A stretch of DNA of 43,115 nucleotides from JBGPGW01 sp046349515 (lineage in GTDB: Bacteria > Pseudomonadota > Alphaproteobacteria > CADEGL01). The stretch is from contig JAXMCE010000020.1 in assembly GCA_046349515.1 (NCBI GenBank), forward strand, positions 1 to 43,115, read 5' to 3'. The notes beneath the pieces are model-generated. The model was given only the letters and a program-made list of their open reading frames with translations. It made no database searches and was not told where the DNA came from. Positions 26,121-34,077 of this stretch are shown piece after piece. Within the stretch, counting starts at the first letter, position 1. Every line of letters begins with the position of its first letter. Both the position numbers and the translations under genes were made by a program.

Positions 26121-27341
26121 ATGGCGCGGATCGTCCAGAAATTCGGCGGAACATCGGTTGGCAGCGTCGAGCGCATCCAGGCGGTCGCCCGGCGCGTGAA
26201 GGCCGAGGTTGATGCCGGCCACGAGGTGGCCGTCGTCGTCTCGGCCATGTCGGGCGTCACGAACGACCTCGTGGGGCTGACCCAGAAAGTCTCGCCCTTG
26301 CACGATGCCCGCGAATACGACGTGGTGGTGGCCTCGGGCGAACAAGTGACGAGCGGGCTCGTCTCGATCGCGCTCCAGAGCCTGGACGTCTCCGCCCGGT
26401 CCTGGCTCGGCTGGCAGGTGCCGATCCGGACCGACGCGGTGCACGGCCGGGCGCGCATCGAAGGGATCGATACCGCCGAACTCGAGCGTCGGCTCAAGGA
26501 AGGCCAGGTCCCCGTCATCGCCGGATTTCAAGGCGTCGGCAACGACAACCGCATCACCACCCTCGGCCGTGGCGGCTCCGACACGTCGGCCGTCGCACTT
26601 GCGGCCGCGCTCAAGGCCGACCGGTGCGACATCTTCACCGACGTCGATGGCGTCTACACCTGCGACCCGCGGATCGTTGCGAAGGCGCGCAAGCTCGATA
26701 AGATCACGCACGAGGAGATGCTGGAGATGGCGTCGCTTGGCGCCAAGGTCCTGCAGACGCGCTCCGTCGAAATGGCGATGAACCACGGCGTGCGCGTGCA
26801 GGTTCTTTCGAGCTTCATCGATGCGCCGGGAACCCTTGTTGTCGACGAGAGTGAGATCGTGGAACAGGCAATCGTCAGTGGCATCGCCTACAGTCGGGAC
26901 GAGGCGAAGATCACCCTGGTGGGCGTCCAGGACCGTCCCGGCATGGCGGCTGCGATTTTCGGACCGCTCGCGGATGCGAGCATCAACGTGGACATGATCG
27001 TCCAGAACGTGTCGGAGGACGGCAAGACGACGGGGATGACCTTCACCGTCACCAAGGCCGACCTCAATCGCGCGGTCAAGCTTCTGACCGAACAGCAAAG
27101 CCATCTCGGCTTCACGCGGCTCGTGCCCGATTCGAACGTCGTCAAGATTTCCGTTATCGGCGTCGGTATGCGCAGCCACGCCGGAGTGGCCCAGCGCATG
27201 TTCCAGACGCTGGCCTCCAAGGGCATCAACATCCAGGTCATCTCGACCTCGGAGATCAAGATCAGCGTGCTCGTCGAGGAGGAGTACACGGAACTGGCAC
27301 TCCGCGCGCTCCATACGGCCTACGGCCTCGACAAAGATTAA
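26121..27341 (+). CDS. lysC: Aspartate kinase
   Basis: Phosphorylates aspartate in the first step of lysine, threonine, methionine and diaminopimelate synthesis. The 406-aa length fits the monofunctional class with an N-terminal kinase domain and two C-terminal ACT domains for allosteric feedback. Motifs are VQKFGGTSVGSVERI (from residue 5), TTLGRGGSDTSAVALAAAL, DVDGVYTCDPRIV and the ACT-type stretches ITLVGVQDRPGMAAAIFGPLADASINVDMI and ISVIGVGMRSHAGVAQRMF. The class often makes a shorter beta subunit from an internal start; none is obvious here. The ATG at 26121 follows the purine-rich CAAGAGCGGCAG. Confidence 0.97.
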   Translation: MARIVQKFGGTSVGSVERIQAVARRVKAEVDAGHEVAVVVSAMSGVTNDLVGLTQKVSPLHDAREYDVVVASGEQVTSGLVSIALQSLDVSARSWLGWQVPIRTDAVHGRARIEGIDTAELERRLKEGQVPVIAGFQGVGNDNRITTLGRGGSDTSAVALAAALKADRCDIFTDVDGVYTCDPRIVAKARKLDKITHEEMLEMASLGAKVLQTRSVEMAMNHGVRVQVLSSFIDAPGTLVVDESEIVEQAIVSGIAYSRDEAKITLVGVQDRPGMAAAIFGPLADASINVDMIVQNVSEDGKTTGMTFTVTKADLNRAVKLLTEQQSHLGFTRLVPDSNVVKISVIGVGMRSHAGVAQRMFQTLASKGINIQVISTSEIKISVLVEEEYTELALRALHTAYGLDKD

Positions 27342-27379
27342 CGCGGCAAAGGTTAATCGCCGCCGGCGCGGGCCCGCGG

Positions 27380-27409
27380 TTGCTTCGCCCCGGGATTGTT
27401 TGCTAAGTA
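27380..27409 (+). promoter_or_regulatory. Candidate promoter of rodZ
   Basis: TTGCTT (27380-27385), an 18-base spacer and TAAGTA (27404-27409), preceded by TG at 27401-27402 (extended -10 form TGCTAAGTAT). It would give a leader of about 170 bases with two stem-loops before the rodZ ATG. Confidence 0.4.
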
Positions 27410-27421
27410 TCGGTTCGCATT

Positions 27422-27510
27422 GCACCGAGCCGCGGGGCTGTGAGCGACAATCGGCTGTGGTGCCTGAGACGCCCGCGAGGGCGCTTCGCTGGTCCGCCGC
27501 TCTGCGGCGG
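27422..27510 (+). promoter_or_regulatory. Structured leader of rodZ (two stem-loops)
   Basis: The first stem pairs GCACC and GCCG (27422-27432) with CGGC and GGTGC (27452-27463) across a small internal loop and a 19-base apical loop. The second is a perfect 7-bp stem, CCGCCGC (27494-27500) with GCGGCGG (27504-27510), and a 3-base loop. No T-run follows. Both fall between the candidate promoter and the rodZ start, so they would be part of its 5' untranslated RNA. No known riboswitch fold was recognised. Confidence 0.4.
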
Positions 27511-27585
27511 CGCCCTTCACGGCAAGGCTTGTGGCGAACCGTAGAAAGAAAGCGTTTGAAGCTTTCGACGGATCAAGACGAACAC

Positions 27586-28677
27586 ATGACGGATGGCACG
27601 CCGTCTGATTTCGATGCGCCGCTGACGGCGAGGGTGGGCAGGCTTCTCGCCGAGGAGCGCGAGCGGCTGGGCTTGAGCGTCGAGCAAGCGGCCGAGGCTC
27701 TGCGCCTTAAGCCGTCCTACGTCGAATCGATCGAGAAGAGCCGGCTCGAAGATCTTCCGGGCACGACCTATGCGGCCGGGTTCGTGCGGGCCTATGCCGA
27801 GTTCCTCGGACTCGACGCGGTCGAGGTGCTCCGACGGTTCAGGGAAGAGACGGAGACCCTCACGCGGCGCACGGCGCTTTCCTTTCCATCTCCCGTCTCG
27901 GAGGGACGGGTGCCGAGCCGGTTCATCCTGATGGCATCGGCGGTCGTCGCGATCTTCATCTACGCGGCATGGCACTTCTTCACGTCGAGCGAGCGCAATA
28001 TGGTCGAGGCGGTGCCGCCGGTGCCGGCACAGATCAGCCCGCCGCCGTCGGAGTCCGAAGGCCAAGACGGCGGAACCGACTCGGCGGGAACGATCGGGGC
28101 TGCGGACGGGTCCGCAGCCGTGTCGGCGCCGGCCGAACGCGCCGCATCGGATCCATCGAAGCCCGCGAGCAACGCACAGACAGACGGCCAGACGCCGCGT
28201 GGACCGGCGCAGGCGGAGGAGCAAGGGCACGCGGCTGCGCCGGCGCCGGTTGCGGCGGCTCCGACGGAGCAAACATCGGCGGCGACCGGCCAGGCGGCGC
28301 GTCCCAGCTCGGGCGGCGATACTGGATCGATCGCGGGCGCGGCACCGGCCATGGCGGGGCAGGACCCGCAATTGGCCTCGCGGCGGCCGGCGGGATCCGA
28401 GGGTGGCGATTCGCGCATCGTCATCCGTGCGAACGCGGACAGCTGGATCGAAATCCAAGACGGCGACGGATCGGTTCTGCTGCGCCAGATTCTTCGCACG
28501 GGCGACAGCTTCCGCGTACCCAATCGTCCCGGTCTCAGCCTGATGACGGGGAATGCCGGCGGTATCGAGATTTCGGTCGACGGCAAGCCGGGGCGGCGCA
28601 TGGGCCCGACGGGATTCGTCCGGCGCAACATCCCGCTCGACCCTGACCAGCTCTCGTCGGGCGCCATCGGCGAATAG
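27586..28677 (+). CDS. rodZ: RodZ-like cytoskeletal membrane protein (HTH-TM-DUF4115)
   Basis: A 363-aa bitopic inner-membrane protein. It has a cytoplasmic HTH_25 domain at about residues 14-85 (RVGRLLAEERERLGLSVEQAAEALRL... YVESIEKSRLEDLPGTTYAAGFVRAYAEFLGLD), one membrane helix at about 113-133 (FILMASAVVAIFIYAAWHFF) and a long Pro/Ala/Ser/Gln-rich periplasmic linker (about 145-280). A C-terminal DUF4115 beta-domain follows (RIVIRANADSWIEIQDGDGSVLLRQIL). This is the layout of RodZ, which ties MreB to the elongation machinery and cell shape. The ATG at 27586 gives the standard N-terminus; earlier codons in this frame lie in the structured leader. It precedes ispG, as in many bacteria. Confidence 0.88.
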   Translation: MTDGTPSDFDAPLTARVGRLLAEERERLGLSVEQAAEALRLKPSYVESIEKSRLEDLPGTTYAAGFVRAYAEFLGLDAVEVLRRFREETETLTRRTALSFPSPVSEGRVPSRFILMASAVVAIFIYAAWHFFTSSERNMVEAVPPVPAQISPPPSESEGQDGGTDSAGTIGAADGSAAVSAPAERAASDPSKPASNAQTDGQTPRGPAQAEEQGHAAAPAPVAAAPTEQTSAATGQAARPSSGGDTGSIAGAAPAMAGQDPQLASRRPAGSEGGDSRIVIRANADSWIEIQDGDGSVLLRQILRTGDSFRVPNRPGLSLMTGNAGGIEISVDGKPGRRMGPTGFVRRNIPLDPDQLSSGAIGE

Positions 28678-28723
28678 CGTGCCCTGACCGGTTGGCGCGG
28701 CAGGCCCGCGAGACCATATGTCT

Positions 28724-28752
28724 TTATGAAAACAGGTCTTTTGGGCTATAAA
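28724..28752 (+). promoter_or_regulatory. Candidate promoter of ispG-hisS-prfA-prmC
   Basis: TTATGA (28724-28729), 17 bases, TATAAA (28747-28752) in an AT-rich patch between rodZ and ispG. The -10 is strong, the -35 moderate. The -10 sits in a small dyad, GGGC-TATA-AACCC. The start of transcription would be near 28759, about 26 bases before the ispG ATG. Confidence 0.45.
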
Positions 28753-28784
28753 CCCAGCGAAACCAACGAAATCGGGTGTCTGGC

Positions 28785-29933
28785 ATGAGCGTTCGGCCTT
28801 ATCGCAACATCGAGCGCCGAAAGTCACGCAAGATTCGGGTCGGCGCAGTCGCCGTGGGCGGAGACGCGCCCATTAGCGTCCAGACGATGACGACGACCCT
28901 CACCACCGACGTGGCGGGGACCGTTGCCGAGATCAAGCGCGCGGAGCAGGCCGGCGCCGACATCGTGCGCGTCTCGGTGCCGGACGAGGATTCGACGGCG
29001 GCGCTCGCCAAGATCATTCCGCAAGTCTCGGTGCCGATCGTCGCGGACATCCATTTCCACTACAAGCGCGCCATCGAAGCGGCCAAGGCGGGTGCGGCGT
29101 GCTTGCGCATCAACCCCGGCAACATCGGCGGCATGGATCGCGTGCGTGAAGTGGTCAAGGCGGCCAAGGACCACGGCTGCAGCATGCGGATCGGCGTCAA
29201 TGCCGGCAGTCTCGAGCGCGATCTGCTCGAGAAGTACGGCGAGCCGTGCCCCGATGCGATGGTCGAGAGCGCGCTCAACCACATCCGGATTCTCGAGGAC
29301 AACGACTTCTTCGAGTTCAAGGTCAGCTGCAAGGCTTCGGACGTGTTCCTCGCGGTCGCGGCCTATCATGGGCTGGCGGGCGCGTGTGATTACCCGTTGC
29401 ACCTTGGCATCACCGAGGCGGGGGGATTGCGCAGCGGGACGATCAAGTCCTCCATCGGCATGGGTTCGCTTCTCTGGGCCGGCATCGGCGATACGATCCG
29501 CGTTTCTCTGTCGGCGGACCCGGTCGAGGAGGTCCATGTCGGGTTCGATCTCCTGAAAGCCCTTGGCCTCCGCCACCGGGGCGTCAACGTGATCTCCTGC
29601 CCGTCCTGCGCACGCCAGAACTTCCCGGTGATCAAGACGGTCGAGGAGATCGAGCGCCGCCTCGCCCATGTCAGCACACCCATGAGCCTGTCGATCATCG
29701 GCTGTGTCGTGAACGGACCGGGCGAGGCGCGCGAGACCGACGTCGGGTTCACCGGCGGCGGCCAGAACCATCACCAGGTCTATATCAACGGCGAGAAGCA
29801 CCACGTCCTGCGCGACGGTAATATCGTCGAGCATCTGGTCGAGCTCGTCGAGAAGAAGGCCGCGGAGATCGAGGCGCGAAAGAGCGGAGACGCCGGCGGG
29901 TCGAGCGCGGGGCGCCCGGCCGCCGCCGAATAG
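28785..29933 (+). CDS. ispG: 4-hydroxy-3-methylbut-2-en-1-yl diphosphate synthase (IspG/GcpE)
   Basis: Iron-sulfur enzyme of the MEP isoprenoid pathway; converts methylerythritol cyclodiphosphate to HMBPP. The 382-aa protein has the TIM-barrel part (VQTMTTTLTTDVAGT, RVSVPDEDS, VADIHFHYKRAIEA, LRINPGNIG) and the C-terminal [4Fe-4S] domain. That domain has Cys272 and Cys275 (ISCPSCARQ), Cys307 (GCVVNGPGEA) and Glu314 as the fourth ligand. I use the ATG at 28785; an in-frame GTG at 28776 would add three residues. It is followed after 18 bases by hisS. Confidence 0.97.
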   Translation: MSVRPYRNIERRKSRKIRVGAVAVGGDAPISVQTMTTTLTTDVAGTVAEIKRAEQAGADIVRVSVPDEDSTAALAKIIPQVSVPIVADIHFHYKRAIEAAKAGAACLRINPGNIGGMDRVREVVKAAKDHGCSMRIGVNAGSLERDLLEKYGEPCPDAMVESALNHIRILEDNDFFEFKVSCKASDVFLAVAAYHGLAGACDYPLHLGITEAGGLRSGTIKSSIGMGSLLWAGIGDTIRVSLSADPVEEVHVGFDLLKALGLRHRGVNVISCPSCARQNFPVIKTVEEIERRLAHVSTPMSLSIIGCVVNGPGEARETDVGFTGGGQNHHQVYINGEKHHVLRDGNIVEHLVELVEKKAAEIEARKSGDAGGSSAGRPAAAE

Positions 29934-29951
29934 GGGCATCAGGAGTTCATC

Positions 29952-31196
29952 ATGTCGGCCCTCCAGCCGGTTCGCGGCATGCGCGACCTGTTGCCCGATG
30001 ACAGTCGGCGCCATCGCCACGTCATCGAGACCGCACGGCTCGTCGCGGAACGCTACGGCTATCTCGAGATGAGTACGCCCATCCTCGAGGCCAGCGAGGT
30101 CTTCAAGCGCACGCTCGGTGATACGTCGGACGTGGTGACGAAGGAGATGTACACCTTTGTCGATCGCGGTGGCGAAGAGGTGACGCTGAGGCCCGAGGCG
30201 ACGGCGGGCGTCGCGCGCGCGCTCATCTCCGGCGGGCTGGCCCAGGACCTGCCGCTCAAAGTCTTCGTGAACGGGCCCATGTTCCGCTACGAGCGGCCCC
30301 AGAAGGGCCGGTTGCGCCAGTTCCACCAGATCGATGTCGAACTGCTGGGTGTGGCGGAACCGGCGGGCGACGTCGAGGTGATCGCGCTGGGGGCTCGCAT
30401 CCTCGAGGCGCTCGGCGTGCTCGAGCGGACGACGCTCGAGCTCAACACCCTCGGCGACGGGGAGAGCCGCGCGGCCTACCGCACGGCCTTGGTCGCCTAT
30501 CTCGAGGGGCATCGCGCAAGTCTCTCGCCCGACAGCGTGGCGCGCCTTGAGCGCAACCCGCTCCGCATTCTCGATTCGAAGGACGAAGGCGATCGCAAGA
30601 TCATCGCGACGGCGCCGGAGTTCACGGACTATCTCAACGAACCTTCGCGCAATTTCATCGGTGCCGTCCGGTCTGGGCTCGATGCGCTTGGCATCGGCTA
30701 CACGATGAATCCCCGCCTCGTTCGCGGCCTCGACTACTACTGCCACACGGCGTTCGAGTTCACGACCACCGCCCTCGGCTCGCAAGGCGCGGTCTTGGCT
30801 GGCGGGCGCTATGACGGGCTCACCGAGACCATGGGCGGCCCACGGGTCGCGGGTATCGGCTGGGCGGGCGGCATCGAGCGGCTGGCCATGCTCATCGAGG
30901 CGGCCCCGCCGGCGATGCGCCCCGTCGCGATCGTCCCGATCGGCGAGACGGCCGAACGGCACGCTTTGGTGCTCGCGGATTCGTTGCGCCGCGACGGCTT
31001 CGTGGTCGAGCTCGGCTATCGGGGCGCGCTCGGCAAGCGGCTGAAGCGCGCGAGCAAGCTCAATGCGCGCGTGGCCGTCCTGATCGGCGATGACGAGCTC
31101 GCGCGCGAGGTCGCCACGGTGCGCGACCTCGATTCCGGCGAACAGACCCAAGTGTCGCTGTCGGCTTTGAAGGATGATCTCGCCCGCTATCGCTGA
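29952..31196 (+). CDS. hisS: Histidine-tRNA ligase
   Basis: Class II aminoacyl-tRNA synthetase of 414 aa that charges tRNA-His. Visible are motif 1 (YGYLEMSTPILEASEVFKRTLGDTSDVV), motif 2 (NGPMFRYERPQKGRLRQFHQIDVELLG), the histidine-binding HisA motif (RLVRGLDYYCHTAFEFTT), motif 3 (GIGWAGGIERLAML) and the C-terminal anticodon-binding domain (VAIVPIGETAERHAL onward). Motif 2 is the ordinary bacterial form (ERPQxGRxRQFHQ), not the EKPGPGRFRQFMQ form of many other alphaproteobacteria. AGGAG lies 6 bases before the ATG. It lies in the rightward ispG-hisS-prfA-prmC run. Confidence 0.97.
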   Translation: MSALQPVRGMRDLLPDDSRRHRHVIETARLVAERYGYLEMSTPILEASEVFKRTLGDTSDVVTKEMYTFVDRGGEEVTLRPEATAGVARALISGGLAQDLPLKVFVNGPMFRYERPQKGRLRQFHQIDVELLGVAEPAGDVEVIALGARILEALGVLERTTLELNTLGDGESRAAYRTALVAYLEGHRASLSPDSVARLERNPLRILDSKDEGDRKIIATAPEFTDYLNEPSRNFIGAVRSGLDALGIGYTMNPRLVRGLDYYCHTAFEFTTTALGSQGAVLAGGRYDGLTETMGGPRVAGIGWAGGIERLAMLIEAAPPAMRPVAIVPIGETAERHALVLADSLRRDGFVVELGYRGALGKRLKRASKLNARVAVLIGDDELAREVATVRDLDSGEQTQVSLSALKDDLARYR

Positions 31197-31224
31197 GCGG
31201 GCCTCGATCCCCCATAGTGAACGG

Positions 31225-32304
31225 ATGCTCGATTTTCAAGCAAAGCTGAAGCGTGTGGTGGCTCGTTACGACGAGCTCGTCCACGCCATGTCGGAGCCGG
31301 GCACGGGCGGGACGCAGACCTTCGTCCGCCTGTCGAAGGAGTATGCCGACCTCACGCCCGTCGTCGAACGGATCCGCACGCTCGAGAAGGCAACGGGCGA
31401 TCTGGCCGAACTCGACAAGCTCATGAACGATCCCTCGAGCGACCAGGAGATGAAGGACCTCGCGTCGGAGGAGTACTACGAGCTCAAGGGCAGGATTCCC
31501 GCGATCGAGCGCGAGGTGACGGTGCTGCTCCTCCCCAAGGACGCCGCGGACGAGCGGAGCGCCATCCTCGAAATCCGCGCCGGCACGGGCGGCGACGAGG
31601 CAGCGCTGTTCGCCGCCGATCTCTGTCGCATGTATCAGCGCTATGCCGAGAACCACGGCTGGCGGTTCGAGCTCATCAGCCTGAGCGAGATCGGCATCGG
31701 CGGCTACAAGGAGGTGATCGCCTCGGTCACGGGACGCGGCGTGTTCGCCCGTCTCAAATTCGAGTCCGGCGTGCATCGCGTCCAGCGTGTGCCGGCGACC
31801 GAGGCCAGCGGCCGCATCCACACCTCGACGGCGACGGTCGCGGTCCTGCCGGAACCGGAAGACGTCGACATCCAGATCGCTGAGAAAGATCTTCGGATCG
31901 ACGTCTACCGCTCGTCCGGCCCGGGCGGGCAGAGCGTCAACACGACCGACAGCGCGGTGCGCATCACCCACCTCCCGACCGGCCTCGTCGTCCAGCAACA
32001 GGACGAAAAGTCCCAGCACAAGAACAAGGCCAAGGCCCTCAAGGTCCTGCGCGCGCGCCTTTACGAGCACCAGCGTGCCGTGGCCGAGGCCGAGCGGGCG
32101 GCGGCGCGCAAAAGCCAGATCGGCACGGGCGACCGCTCCGAGCGGATTCGGACCTACAATTATCCACAGGGTCGCGTGACCGACCACCGGATCAACGTGA
32201 CCCTCCACAAGATCGAGAAGATCCTGGCCGGCGAGGCGCTCGACGAGCTGGTCGATGCGCTCATCGCAAACGACCAGGCCGAGCGCCTGGCGGAGCTCGA
32301 GTGA
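31225..32304 (+). CDS. prfA: Peptide chain release factor 1
   Basis: Reads UAA and UAG stop codons and triggers peptide release. The 359-aa protein carries the stop-recognition PAT tripeptide at 190-192 (HRVQRVPATEASGRIHTS), which marks RF1 and not RF2, and the catalytic GGQ at 234-236 (SSGPGGQSVNTTDSAVR). The ATG at 31225 gives the usual N-terminus MLDFQAKLKRVVARYDEL; an in-frame ATG at 31174 lies inside hisS. The stop overlaps the GTG start of prmC (GTGA, 32301-32304), coupling RF1 to the enzyme that methylates its GGQ. Confidence 0.97.
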   Translation: MLDFQAKLKRVVARYDELVHAMSEPGTGGTQTFVRLSKEYADLTPVVERIRTLEKATGDLAELDKLMNDPSSDQEMKDLASEEYYELKGRIPAIEREVTVLLLPKDAADERSAILEIRAGTGGDEAALFAADLCRMYQRYAENHGWRFELISLSEIGIGGYKEVIASVTGRGVFARLKFESGVHRVQRVPATEASGRIHTSTATVAVLPEPEDVDIQIAEKDLRIDVYRSSGPGGQSVNTTDSAVRITHLPTGLVVQQQDEKSQHKNKAKALKVLRARLYEHQRAVAEAERAAARKSQIGTGDRSERIRTYNYPQGRVTDHRINVTLHKIEKILAGEALDELVDALIANDQAERLAELE

Positions 32305-33170
32305 ACGAAGGCACGACGATCGCGCGCTCGTTTGCCGCGGCGGCCGAACGCCTGGCTGCGGCCGGCATCGCATCGCCACGGCTTGATGCCCGGCTCATCT
32401 TCGCTCACGCGCTGGGCCTGTCGCCAGAGGCGATGATCGGGCACCACGCGGGCGTGCTCACGGACGCCCAGGCGGAGAAGGTTGAGCGGCTCATTCGACG
32501 CCGGATCGCGCGCGAGCCTGTCTCGCACCTCCTCGGGCAGCGCGAGTTCTGGAGCCTTCCTTTCGCGGTGACGCCCGATGTGCTCGATCCGCGTCCCGAC
32601 AGCGAGACGATCGTCGAAGCGGTGCTCGAGATGCTGCCGAATCGGCAAGCATCGGTGCGCGTTCTCGACCTGGGGACCGGGAGCGGATGCCTGTTGCTCG
32701 CTTTGCTTGCGGAGCTGCCGTGTGCGACGGGTATCGGCATCGACCGCTCGATCGCTGCCTGCCGCATTGCCATGGCCAATGCCGCGGCGCTTGATCTCGC
32801 GGACCGGGCTTCCTTCGTCGCCTCCCATTGGGGATCGGCGCTTTCGGGATACTTCGATGTCGTCGTCGCCAATCCACCCTACATCGCGGACGACGTGATC
32901 GATGCCCTGGCGCCGGAAGTTGCGCTCCACGAGCCGCGCCTCGCGCTCGCAGGCGGGCCGGATGGCCTCGATGCTTACCGGTGCCTCGCGCTCGACGTGC
33001 CGCGTCTCATGGCAAGGGATGGATTTGCAGTCCTCGAAGTGGGTGCCGGCATGCACGACCCGGTCGCGCGGCTTTTCGGTCAAGCGGGCCTCGCTCTTGG
33101 CTGCGTGCGGCACGACCTTGGCGGCGTCGAGCGCGGCTTGGTCATGATGCACCGCACGCGGAACCGTTAA
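32301..33170 (+). CDS. prmC: Release factor glutamine methyltransferase PrmC
   Basis: N5-glutamine methyltransferase that modifies the GGQ glutamine of release factors. The 289-aa protein has the N-terminal helical domain (RLDARLIFAHALGLSPEAMIGH), the linker REPVSHLLGQREFWSLPFAVTPDVLDPRPDSE, motif I VLDLGTGSGC (121-130) and catalytic NPPY at 191-194 (VVVANPPYIAD). The start is GTG at 32301, overlapping the prfA stop; the family N-terminus begins here. It ends the ispG-hisS-prfA-prmC run. Confidence 0.96.
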   Translation: MNEGTTIARSFAAAAERLAAAGIASPRLDARLIFAHALGLSPEAMIGHHAGVLTDAQAEKVERLIRRRIAREPVSHLLGQREFWSLPFAVTPDVLDPRPDSETIVEAVLEMLPNRQASVRVLDLGTGSGCLLLALLAELPCATGIGIDRSIAACRIAMANAAALDLADRASFVASHWGSALSGYFDVVVANPPYIADDVIDALAPEVALHEPRLALAGGPDGLDAYRCLALDVPRLMARDGFAVLEVGAGMHDPVARLFGQAGLALGCVRHDLGGVERGLVMMHRTRNR

Positions 33171-33197
33171 TTGTTGTCAACAGGGAGGCTCCAAAAG

Positions 33198-33227
33198 TTG
33201 TGGCGAGGGAGGGGGGTTTTTGCTAAG
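33198..33227 (+). promoter_or_regulatory. Candidate promoter upstream of the DUF4167 gene
   Basis: TTGTGG (33198-33203), 18 bases, GCTAAG (33222-33227) within TTTTTGCTAAGAGT. This resembles the TTTGCTAAGTAT of the rodZ candidate promoter and may be an extended -10. It leaves a leader of about 140 bases that includes the dyad at 33304-33318. The match is weak. Confidence 0.3.
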
Positions 33228-33303
33228 AGTGCTGTCGCGCTTCAGCGCGTATTGCTCACAACAATCCGAACAGATCGCACACGTCATGTGTTCCGTCAGT
33301 GGA

Positions 33304-33318
33304 TGGCACAGTGTGCCA
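33304..33318. promoter_or_regulatory. Perfect dyad TGGCAC-AGT-GTGCCA before the DUF4167 gene
   Basis: A 6-bp perfect inverted repeat with a 3-base centre, 54 bases upstream of the DUF4167 ATG. It could be an operator or a leader hairpin. The surrounding gap from 33171 to 33371 otherwise holds only an unlikely 61-codon ORF. Confidence 0.3.
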
Positions 33319-33371
33319 AAGCGGGGCAACACGTTCCGGATGCGCTGCGCCCATAAATTCAAAGTGACACG

Positions 33372-33761
33372 GTGATGAGACAAGGCTCCAACCACAGGCG
33401 CTTACGCGGCCGCGGCAATGGCAAGCGACATATGATGTCGCCTCGGTCGCAGACGTTCGACAGTAACGGACCAGGAGGACGAATTCGCGGCAACGCCTAC
33501 CAAGTGTACGAGCGCTACTTGGCGTTGGCCCGTGATGCCCAGGGGTCAGGGGATCGCGTCATGGCGGAAAACATGATGCAGCACGCGGAACACTACTTCC
33601 GCATCATTGCTGCCTCGAACGAAGCCATGGCTCTGCGCAACGGCGGCCGTCCCTTTGAGGGGCATGGCAACGGCGCGCCCGAGAATCGCTCCGAGGAAGG
33701 GCCCGATCAGGGTCACGATTCGGTCGAATCCGAGGATTTCGAGCAGACCCCGACGGCCTGA
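33372..33761 (+). CDS. DUF4167 domain protein
   Basis: A 129-aa protein with a basic, Arg/Gly/Asn-rich N-terminus (RRLRGRGNGKR), then the DUF4167 core SQTFDSNGPGGRIRGNAYQVYERYLALARDAQGSGDRVMAENMMQHAEHYFRIIAA. It ends in an acidic, disordered tail. The family is widespread in alphaproteobacteria next to prmC and clpB. The basic tail suggests nucleic acid or ribosome binding, but the function is unknown to me. It starts with two ATG codons (33372, 33375). Downstream, a 396-base gap separates it from clpB. Confidence 0.92.
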   Translation: MMRQGSNHRRLRGRGNGKRHMMSPRSQTFDSNGPGGRIRGNAYQVYERYLALARDAQGSGDRVMAENMMQHAEHYFRIIAASNEAMALRNGGRPFEGHGNGAPENRSEEGPDQGHDSVESEDFEQTPTA

Positions 33762-33948
33762 GTTATCGTTTTCTCTTCGAACGATGACGGCTCGTTCGAC
33801 CTTCCGAGGTGAAGGTCGCGATGGTGACGCTTGGCCTCGCGCCAGGCGAAGCGGATATCGACCAGCCGTGCCTGGCGCGGTCGTCAGAAGGCGCTCGCTT
33901 GCCGGGACCGGGGATCGGCCGGGCCCGTCGACGCCATCCCATCCGCGG

Positions 33949-33962
33949 TTGATCTGGATCAT
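33949..33962. promoter_or_regulatory. FNR/FixK/CRP-type dyad
   Basis: TTGATCTGGATCAT matches the alphaproteobacterial FnrL/FixK consensus TTGATCnnGATCAA with one mismatch in the 12 fixed positions. It lies 196 bases before the clpB ATG and about 90 bases before the sigma-32-like promoter. This is far for classic activation of clpB, so another transcript (for example leftward from here) may be the target, or the site may be chance. Confidence 0.4.
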
Positions 33963-34048
33963 CCCAAACCGTCATCGGGTGCCGGCACGGGCCTGCCCAA
34001 CTCGCATTCCATGAGGTCTCGCGCGAAATCCTCGGGGTGGCGTGCCAT

Positions 34049-34077
34049 CTTGCGGCGCGTCACCCGGTTCCCATATT
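34049..34077 (+). promoter_or_regulatory. Sigma-32 (RpoH)-type heat-shock promoter of clpB
   Basis: CTTGCGG (34049-34055), a 14-base spacer and CCCATATT (34070-34077) fit the RpoH pattern CTTG...CCCATnT well. Transcription would start near 34084, giving a leader of about 74 bases. The position directly before clpB, a classic heat-shock gene, supports it. Confidence 0.6.

Noticed and set aside
28824..31151. 775-codon minus-strand open frame opposite ispG and hisS
   Set aside because: Antisense to two certain genes and low-complexity in character (Asp/Arg/His/Val).
33171..33356. 61-codon plus-strand ORF right after prmC
   Set aside because: No ribosome binding site, irregular composition, and it covers the likely promoter and dyad of the DUF4167 gene.
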